Positions 6,968 to 10,792 of a stretch of DNA of 10,792 nucleotides are shown piece by piece (the first letter of the stretch is position 1; the number at the start of each line of letters is the position of its first letter). The position numbers and the translations under genes were made by a program. Under the pieces are notes generated by a model. The model saw only the letters and a list, made by a program, of their open reading frames with translations, was not told the DNA's origin and made no database searches. The DNA comes from Pseudomonadota bacterium. Its GTDB lineage: Bacteria; Pseudomonadota; Gammaproteobacteria; Xanthomonadales; Xanthomonadaceae. The stretch is from NCBI GenBank assembly GCA_023453655.1, contig JAEXTE010000075.1, positions 1 to 10,792 of the forward strand. Direction: 5' to 3'.

Positions 6968-9013
6968 TCACTTCTTCGCGTCGCCCGCCGGCAGCGCGTA
7001 GTCGATCTCGTACGGCGGCGGCTCGCCGCCCGGGCCCTTGAGATAGTGGTCCATCCACTGCATCAGGCGCAGCGAATAGTCGTAGCGCGAGGCCGCGCGC
7101 GCGTTGCCGTGGCCCTCGCCCGGATACAGCACCAGTCGCACCGGCGCCTGTCCCGCCAGCTTGAGATAGCGGTAGAACATGTACGACTGCATCACCGGCA
7201 CGCGCGGGTCTGCCTCGCCGTGCAGGATCAGGGTCGGCGTCTTCGACTGCTGCGCATAGGCGATCGGGCTGGTCTTGCGGAACAGTTCCGGGTTTTCCCA
7301 CGGCCAGGTGCCCATGTGCACCAGGTTCTGCTCCCACGGAATGTCGCCCGTGGTCACGAGGCTGGCCTGGTCGGAGATGCCGACGAACATCACCGAGGCG
7401 GCGAAGCGCTCGCTGTAGTAGGTCGCGCCCCAGGCACTGGCGTAGCCGCCGTAGGAGCCGCCGGTGATGCCGACCTTGTCCCTGTCCACCAGGCCGCTGG
7501 CGACCAGGTGGTCGACGCCGTCCACCACGTCGTCGAACTCCTCCATGCCCGGGCGACCGAAGCCCTTCCTCGAATACTCGACGCCGCGACCGGTGCTGCT
7601 GCGGTAGTTGGGCAGGAACACCGCATAGCCCTGCGCCGCGGCGTGGTGCAGCGGCTGCGCATAGCTGGTCAGCCAGCCGTTGGTGTAATGCGATTCCGGA
7701 CCGCCGTGCACGACCACGATCAGCGGCACGCGCGCATTGCCGCGGCGCTCCAGCGGATGCACCAGCAGCCCTTCGATCTCGAGCCCGTCGCGCGCGGCGT
7801 AGCGGATCACCTCCTGCCGGGCCAGGCGCACGTCCTTCAGCCAGGGATTGCTGTCGGTCAGCTTGCGCGGAGCGCCCGCGCCCGCCGGCAGGAGATACGC
7901 TTCGGACGGCTGCTGCGGCGTGCTGCCGGTCAGCGCGATGTCGCCCGCCGCCGAGCGGCTGAAGCCGGCCCAGACCGGCCCTTCCGCCGCCAGCAGCGTG
8001 CGCTGCCCGCCGCCTGCGACACCGACTTCGCCCAGCCGCGCCTGCACGCCTTCCCAGCTGATGAACTGCGCGGTGGACGCGTCGCGCCACTCGATGTCGA
8101 CCACGTGTCCGGGCAGCCCGGGCAGCAGGTCGCGCCAGGCGCCGCCGTCACGGCCGGCCACGAACAGCCGGCCCTGCTGGGCGTCGTGCTTGTCTTCGGC
8201 GGAAATGAAGGCCAGGTGCGCACCGTCCGGGCTCCACGACAGTCCGCCCACCTTGCCGGGATTCTCCACCCGACCCAGCACACGACCTTCGGGCGAGACG
8301 ATCCGGATGCGGGTGAACACGAGGGTGTCGTCGGTGAGCTGGCGCGGCGCGACGGTCAGCGCGAGACGGTCTCCCGCCGGGCTCCACTCGACCGACTGCA
8401 CGCTGCCCTCGACCGGCACCAGGCGCGGCTCCGCGCTGCTGTCACCGAGGTCGGCGATCCACAGCTGCACCGGGCGCCAGTCCTCCTCGTAGACCTTCTG
8501 GCTGAAACCCTTCTTCTTCAGCGCCTTGAGCGCGTCGCTCTCGGGCGCGCCGGCCAGCAGCGCGGCGCGCCGGCCATCGGGCGACAGGCTGAAAGCGGTG
8601 ATGTCGGACTTGAGGCTGGCGATGGCGACCGACTCGCCGCCATCGACCGGGATGCGGTACAGCCTGCGCGTCTCGTCGCCCTGGCGCTTGGCGAGGTAGG
8701 CGAGCGAGCGGCTGTCGGGCATCCAGGCATGCGCGCCGACGTTGACCTTGCCCGTCACGTAGCCGCGGCTGGCGCCCTCGCGCGAGACCAGGTGCAGCTC
8801 GGTCCAGGCCGGACCGTCGTCGTCCACCCCGGGCACGCGCGGCACCGACAGCGTGTAGGCCACCTGCCTGCCGTCCGGGCTGATCGATGCCTGGCCCACC
8901 GCGCGGACTTCGGCGACCTGGCGCAATGTCATGCCGCCATTGGCGGCCAGGATCGGCGCAGCCAGGACGAGCAACAGCAACAGGCCCGTGGTCCGCAGGA
9001 TCGGATGGCGCAT
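6968..9013 (-). CDS. Exported S9 family peptidase (dipeptidyl aminopeptidase / acylaminoacyl-peptidase type)
   Basis: A 681-residue serine peptidase. The N-terminus is a Sec signal, MRHPILRTTGLLLLLVLAAP, with probable cleavage after ILA or LAA, so it acts in the periplasm or outside. Residues to about 390 form a beta-propeller with repeated PD40-type blades, for example SISPDGRQVAYT, SLSPDGRRAAL, EWSPAGDRLALT and SWSPDGAHLAFIS. The alpha/beta hydrolase domain follows, with VVVHGGPESH, the nucleophile elbow GITGGSYGGYAS (Ser520), ILHGEADPRVPV (Asp602) and LYPGEGHGNA (His635); the triad is intact. ATG codons at 9019 and 9013 are both in frame. I prefer 9013 because AAGGGG lies 8 bases before it and only 2 before the other; the longer form adds Met-Pro. 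It should release short peptides for uptake, which suits the transporters downstream, though that link is inferred. Confidence 0.92.
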   Translation of the reverse strand: MRHPILRTTGLLLLLVLAAPILAANGGMTLRQVAEVRAVGQASISPDGRQVAYTLSVPRVPGVDDDGPAWTELHLVSREGASRGYVTGKVNVGAHAWMPDSRSLAYLAKRQGDETRRLYRIPVDGGESVAIASLKSDITAFSLSPDGRRAALLAGAPESDALKALKKKGFSQKVYEEDWRPVQLWIADLGDSSAEPRLVPVEGSVQSVEWSPAGDRLALTVAPRQLTDDTLVFTRIRIVSPEGRVLGRVENPGKVGGLSWSPDGAHLAFISAEDKHDAQQGRLFVAGRDGGAWRDLLPGLPGHVVDIEWRDASTAQFISWEGVQARLGEVGVAGGGQRTLLAAEGPVWAGFSRSAAGDIALTGSTPQQPSEAYLLPAGAGAPRKLTDSNPWLKDVRLARQEVIRYAARDGLEIEGLLVHPLERRGNARVPLIVVVHGGPESHYTNGWLTSYAQPLHHAAAQGYAVFLPNYRSSTGRGVEYSRKGFGRPGMEEFDDVVDGVDHLVASGLVDRDKVGITGGSYGGYASAWGATYYSERFAASVMFVGISDQASLVTTGDIPWEQNLVHMGTWPWENPELFRKTSPIAYAQQSKTPTLILHGEADPRVPVMQSYMFYRYLKLAGQAPVRLVLYPGEGHGNARAASRYDYSLRLMQWMDHYLKGPGGEPPPYEIDYALPAGDAKK

Positions 9014-9021
9014 CGGCATTA

Positions 9022-9027
9022 CCCCTT
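9022..9027 (-). promoter_or_regulatory. Ribosome binding site of the S9 peptidase gene
   Basis: On the minus strand this reads AAGGGG. It is 8 bases from the ATG at 9013 and 2 bases from the ATG at 9019, so the spacing favours the inner start. Confidence 0.55.
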
Positions 9028-9077
9028 CTGGCGTGAACCGGAGACTTTCGCGCGGCGGGCCCCCGATGGCAAGGCCG

Positions 9078-9872
9078 TCAGCGCGCCTGCCAGGCCCGCG
9101 CGACACGGGCGAAGGCGTCGCCCAGCTCGCGCACGGCGCCCGGTTCGATGCGCGCGGTCACCGTCGGCAGGTCGATGCGTCCGTCCGGAAACGGGTCGCC
9201 GGTCCAGGCGAACGCCACGCGGTTGCTCTGCCGCGCCTCCTCCAGCACCCAGACGCGGTCGCGTCCGAAGCTGCGCCGCAGCTTGCGGACATGGTCCTCG
9301 AAATCGGTGGCGTAGAGGTTGCCGGCCAGCACCCCGCCCGGCGCGAGTGCGTCGCGGCAGTCGTCGTAGAAGGCCTGGCTCGACAAGGCGGCCGGAATGC
9401 CGGACTCGTCGTAGCCGTCGACCAGCAGGATGTCGAAGCGCGCCTTGTTCTCGCGTACGAACACCGCGCCGTCGGCCAGCATCACCCGCAGGCGCGCATC
9501 GTCGGCGGGCACCCGGAAGCTGCGGCGCAGGGCAAGCACGTGCGGGTTGTTCTCGGCCACTTCCACCCGGGTCCGCTGCAGATGGCGATGGCAGAACTTG
9601 GCCTGCGATCCGCCGCCCAGCCCGATCATGCCGATCAGCGCGGGCTGCGGCCGGAACAGCAGGCTCGCCATCATCGTGCGGGTGTAGTCGATCAGCAGTT
9701 CGCCCGGCCGGAACGTGCGCATCCGGCTCTGCGAAACGCCGCCGGTGAACTGCAGTTCGGTGAAACGCCAGCCGCGCTTGATGCGCGGCATCCGCGCGCC
9801 CTCGACCGGCGGGTCCTGGACCACATCGCGCGCGCGCCATCGCCGCCACCAGCCCTCACGCCCTGTCGCCAT
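9078..9872 (-). CDS. Spermidine-synthase-like (PABS domain) protein
   Basis: A 264-residue protein with a Rossmann methyltransferase-like fold of the polyamine biosynthesis (PABS) superfamily. The nucleotide-binding region is MIGLGGGSQAKFCHRHL (82-98), followed by AENNPHVLALRRSF (106-119) with the expected acidic residue at the end of strand 2 (Glu107), ADGAVFV (133-139), and FDILLVDGYDESG (146-158), where the catalytic Asp of true spermidine synthases would lie. The QSRMRTF and YTRTMMASLLF segments match a widespread 'spermidine synthase-like' group with GLGGGS-AKFC signatures. True SpeE usually has an N-terminal beta-domain and a GGGDGG loop, so aminopropyltransferase activity is not assured. 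The ATG at 9872 is used. An inner ATG at 9791 (residue 28) has a better-placed GAGGG seven bases upstream and may be the true start, dropping the basic, Trp-rich lead GWWRRWRARD. It is the first gene of the minus-strand block, 58 or so bases before the peptidase. Confidence 0.82.
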   Translation of the reverse strand: MATGREGWWRRWRARDVVQDPPVEGARMPRIKRGWRFTELQFTGGVSQSRMRTFRPGELLIDYTRTMMASLLFRPQPALIGMIGLGGGSQAKFCHRHLQRTRVEVAENNPHVLALRRSFRVPADDARLRVMLADGAVFVRENKARFDILLVDGYDESGIPAALSSQAFYDDCRDALAPGGVLAGNLYATDFEDHVRKLRRSFGRDRVWVLEEARQSNRVAFAWTGDPFPDGRIDLPTVTARIEPGAVRELGDAFARVARAWQAR

Positions 9873-9947
9873 CGACCGCTCACGCTCCAAACCAGACCGC
9901 GCGGAAGACTAACCCACCGGCGACCCCACGCTCCGGAGAAGCCGCGG

Positions 9948-9953
9948 TTGACA
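9948..9953 (+). promoter_or_regulatory. Candidate -35 element (TTGACA)
   Basis: A perfect consensus -35 hexamer on the plus strand, upstream of the plus-strand gene. The region 16-18 bases further on (GGATGCC) is a poor -10 match, and no other good -10 is seen. It may be a promoter needing an activator, or chance. Confidence 0.3.
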
Positions 9954-9974
9954 CCGTCCCGGCCCCGGTTGGAT

Positions 9975-10044
9975 GCCGGTTCAAGTGGAAGCGGTTTCGC
10001 CTTCCAGGCCCTGAACCGGCCTGGAAATCCTCAGAGCCGGTTCA
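9975..10044. repeat. Interleaved inverted repeats (three copies of a 9-mer, alternative hairpins)
   Basis: GCCGGTTCA occurs at 9975-9983 and again at 10036-10044, with its exact complement TGAACCGGC between them at 10012-10020. The middle copy can therefore pair with either flank. Pairing leftward gives a 46-nt hairpin strengthened by an inner stem TGGAAG (9986-9991) with CTTCCA (10001-10006). Pairing rightward gives a 9-bp stem with a 15-nt loop. A third overlapping palindrome pairs TTCCAGGCC (10002-10010) with GGCCTGGAA (10018-10026) around a 7-nt loop. No T-run follows, so it is not an ordinary terminator. It lies in the probable leader or promoter region of the plus-strand gene. It could be a regulator site, an RNA leader structure or a REP-like element; the sequence alone does not decide. 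Confidence 0.75.
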
Positions 10045-10090
10045 TTGCACGAGCGCAAACACTATGCCCTGCGCCGACCCGGGTGTCGGC

Positions 10091-10095
10091 AGGGG
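10091..10095 (+). promoter_or_regulatory. Ribosome binding site of the Arg/Gln-rich protein gene
   Basis: AGGGG sits 8 bases before the ATG at 10104, an ideal spacing. It supports this frame over the longer frames on the opposite strand. Confidence 0.6.
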
Positions 10096-10103
10096 TCACC
10101 ACC

Positions 10104-10792
10104 ATGCAGCAGCCTACCTTCCGCCTTGTCCTCCAGGCCACCCTCGCGCTTGGACTGGCAGTCGCCACCGTCGCTCCCGCCGTCGCGCAGGAACGCGAAC
10201 GCGAACGCCGCGAGCACCGCACCCAGCGCGACCGCGAGCCGCGTCGCACGGAAACGCCTGCGCGGCGCGAGCAGGCCGATCGCCCGCGTGGCCCTGCCCG
10301 GGAACAGCGCCAGCCTGCCCGCCAGGCGCGTGAGGCACGGGAGGCGCCCCGTGCGATCGCCCAGCCCCGCCCCGGGAACAACGTCGCTCGACAGCGCGAG
10401 GCGGAACGCCAGATGCAGCCGCGCCGCACTCCGGATGCGGCCGCCCAGCGCGAAAGCGCCCGCCGACAGCAGTTGCAGGCGGCGCAGCGGGCCGAATCCC
10501 AACGCCAGCAGGCGGCCCGGCGCGACCAGGGGCGGGCTGCCCAGATGCAGCGTGAGCAGGCGCAGCGTGCCCAGGCGCAGCGCGAGCAGGCCCGTGACCA
10601 GGCGCAGCGGGCGCAGGCGCAGCGACGGCAGGCCACGCTCCGCGAACAGGCGCGGGCGCGCGACGAGGTTGCGCGCAGCCGGCAGGCCCGGCAGGACGCG
10701 GGCGACGCGCAGCGACGCCAGGCACTGCAGCAGCAAGCCGATCGCGAACGCAACCTGTCGCGCGAGCGCCAGCAGGCGCACCGCGACGATCC
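10104..10792 (+). CDS. Secreted Arg/Gln/Ala-rich low-complexity protein, C-terminus cut by window edge
   Basis: The frame runs from ATG at 10104 to the right edge without a stop (229 codons). Residues 1-28 are a clear Sec signal, with Arg7, core LVLQATLALGLAVATVAPAV, and cleavage after AVA before QERERE. The mature part consists almost only of Arg, Gln, Ala and Glu, with some Pro up to about residue 110. After that it becomes a long, helix-compatible, hydrophobic-poor stretch, for example QREQAQRAQAQREQ. A 14-residue unit at 152-165 (QAQRAQAQREQARD) is repeated at 166-179, and this matches a 42-nt repeat in the DNA. The mature protein is strongly basic and probably periplasmic or surface-located. 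There is no cysteine and no recognised domain in the visible part. An RcnB-type metal-homeostasis domain after an Arg-rich lead would be one guess for the missing C-terminus, but this is weak inference. It is transcribed divergently from the rest of the window. Confidence 0.72.
   Translation, partial: MQQPTFRLVLQATLALGLAVATVAPAVAQERERERREHRTQRDREPRRTETPARREQADRPRGPAREQRQPARQAREAREAPRAIAQPRPGNNVARQREAERQMQPRRTPDAAAQRESARRQQLQAAQRAESQRQQAARRDQGRAAQMQREQAQRAQAQREQARDQAQRAQAQRRQATLREQARARDEVARSRQARQDAGDAQRRQALQQQADRERNLSRERQQAHRDD
10557..10640 (+). repeat. 42-nt in-frame tandem repeat within the Arg/Gln-rich gene
   Basis: The 11-mer CAGGCGCAGCG occurs at 10557, 10572, 10599 and 10614, with spacings of 15, 27 and 15. 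This makes two 42-nt units, 10557-10598 and 10599-10640. All spacings are multiples of three, so the reading frame is kept. It is best explained as internal duplication of the coding sequence; slippage here could vary the protein length between strains. Confidence 0.7.

Larger units (their letters stand above)
9873..10103. other. Divergent intergenic region
   Basis: This 231-base gap lies between a minus-strand and a plus-strand gene, so it should hold both promoters. I see a TTGACA hexamer and an unusual cluster of inverted repeats (both listed separately), plus a ribosome binding site for the plus-strand gene. I see no small gene with a convincing start and no tRNA-like fold. Confidence 0.6.

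Noticed and set aside
6851..9748. A 965-codon plus-strand reading frame across the S9 peptidase
   Set aside because: It mirrors real minus-strand genes with intact catalytic motifs; its own translation is low-complexity and shows no recognisable fold.
9975..10020. Rho-independent terminator
   Set aside because: The hairpin is strong but no T-run follows on either strand, and it lies between divergent genes where no transcript needs to end.
10550..10640. Possible CRISPR-like or satellite array
   Set aside because: The repeated unit is short, has no unique spacers and keeps the reading frame, so it is an internal coding repeat.
10031..10753. Minus-strand frames of about 240 codons opposite the Arg/Gln-rich gene
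   Set aside because: The translations are Cys/Arg/Ser- or Leu/Ala/Arg-rich shadows of the CGC/CAG/GCG codon repeats. The plus-strand frame has the signal peptide and the well-spaced ribosome binding site.
1..10792. A mobile island, phage or defence system
   Set aside because: No integrase, transposase, terminal repeats, tRNA or defence-type domain is visible, and base and codon use look uniform across the ten minus-strand genes.

Overview
The window reads as ordinary chromosome of a very GC-rich gammaproteobacterium. The best guess is the Xanthomonadaceae/Lysobacteraceae (Lysobacter, Luteimonas or a relative). This rests on the strong G/C bias at third codon positions, TGA as the stop of all nine complete genes, and the protein types present (a secreted leucyl aminopeptidase, a secreted S9 peptidase, a DUF6164-like protein). 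That placement is inference; no rRNA or other marker is present. No tRNA, rRNA, CRISPR array, insertion sequence or phage gene was found.

Layout. Positions 1 to about 9.87 kb hold ten genes, all on the minus strand and tightly packed. In order of transcription, right to left, they are: a spermidine-synthase-like (PABS) protein; an exported S9 prolyl-oligopeptidase-type peptidase; an MHS-type MFS transporter; a YdcZ-type small DMT transporter; an HD-superfamily phosphohydrolase of the COG4339 type; a small DUF6164-like membrane-anchored protein; an APC-superfamily amino acid permease; an M17 leucyl aminopeptidase with a signal peptide; a TrhO/YceA-type rhodanese; and a small membrane protein cut off by the left edge. 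Two junctions are 4-nt ATGA overlaps (ydcZ/HD and trhO/membrane protein) and others are only a few to tens of bases apart. The genes are therefore probably read as two or three operons. Gaps of about 95 bases before the aminopeptidase and before ydcZ are the likeliest places for extra internal promoters.

Positions 9873-10103 are the only sizeable gene-free stretch. It separates the minus-strand block from a divergent plus-strand gene. It contains a perfect TTGACA hexamer and a compact set of interleaved inverted repeats that can form competing hairpins. The plus-strand gene (10104 to the right edge) encodes a Sec-exported protein that is almost entirely Arg, Gln, Ala and Glu, and its C-terminus lies outside the window.

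Working together: two exported peptidases sit in the same block as an amino acid permease and an MHS transporter, which fits peptide and amino acid scavenging, but co-function is only suggested by position. TrhO acts in tRNA wobble-uridine modification and is probably unrelated. Nothing here amounts to a clear new multi-gene system. The most unusual items are the interleaved palindromes with the low-complexity secreted protein downstream, and the small uncharacterised membrane proteins.
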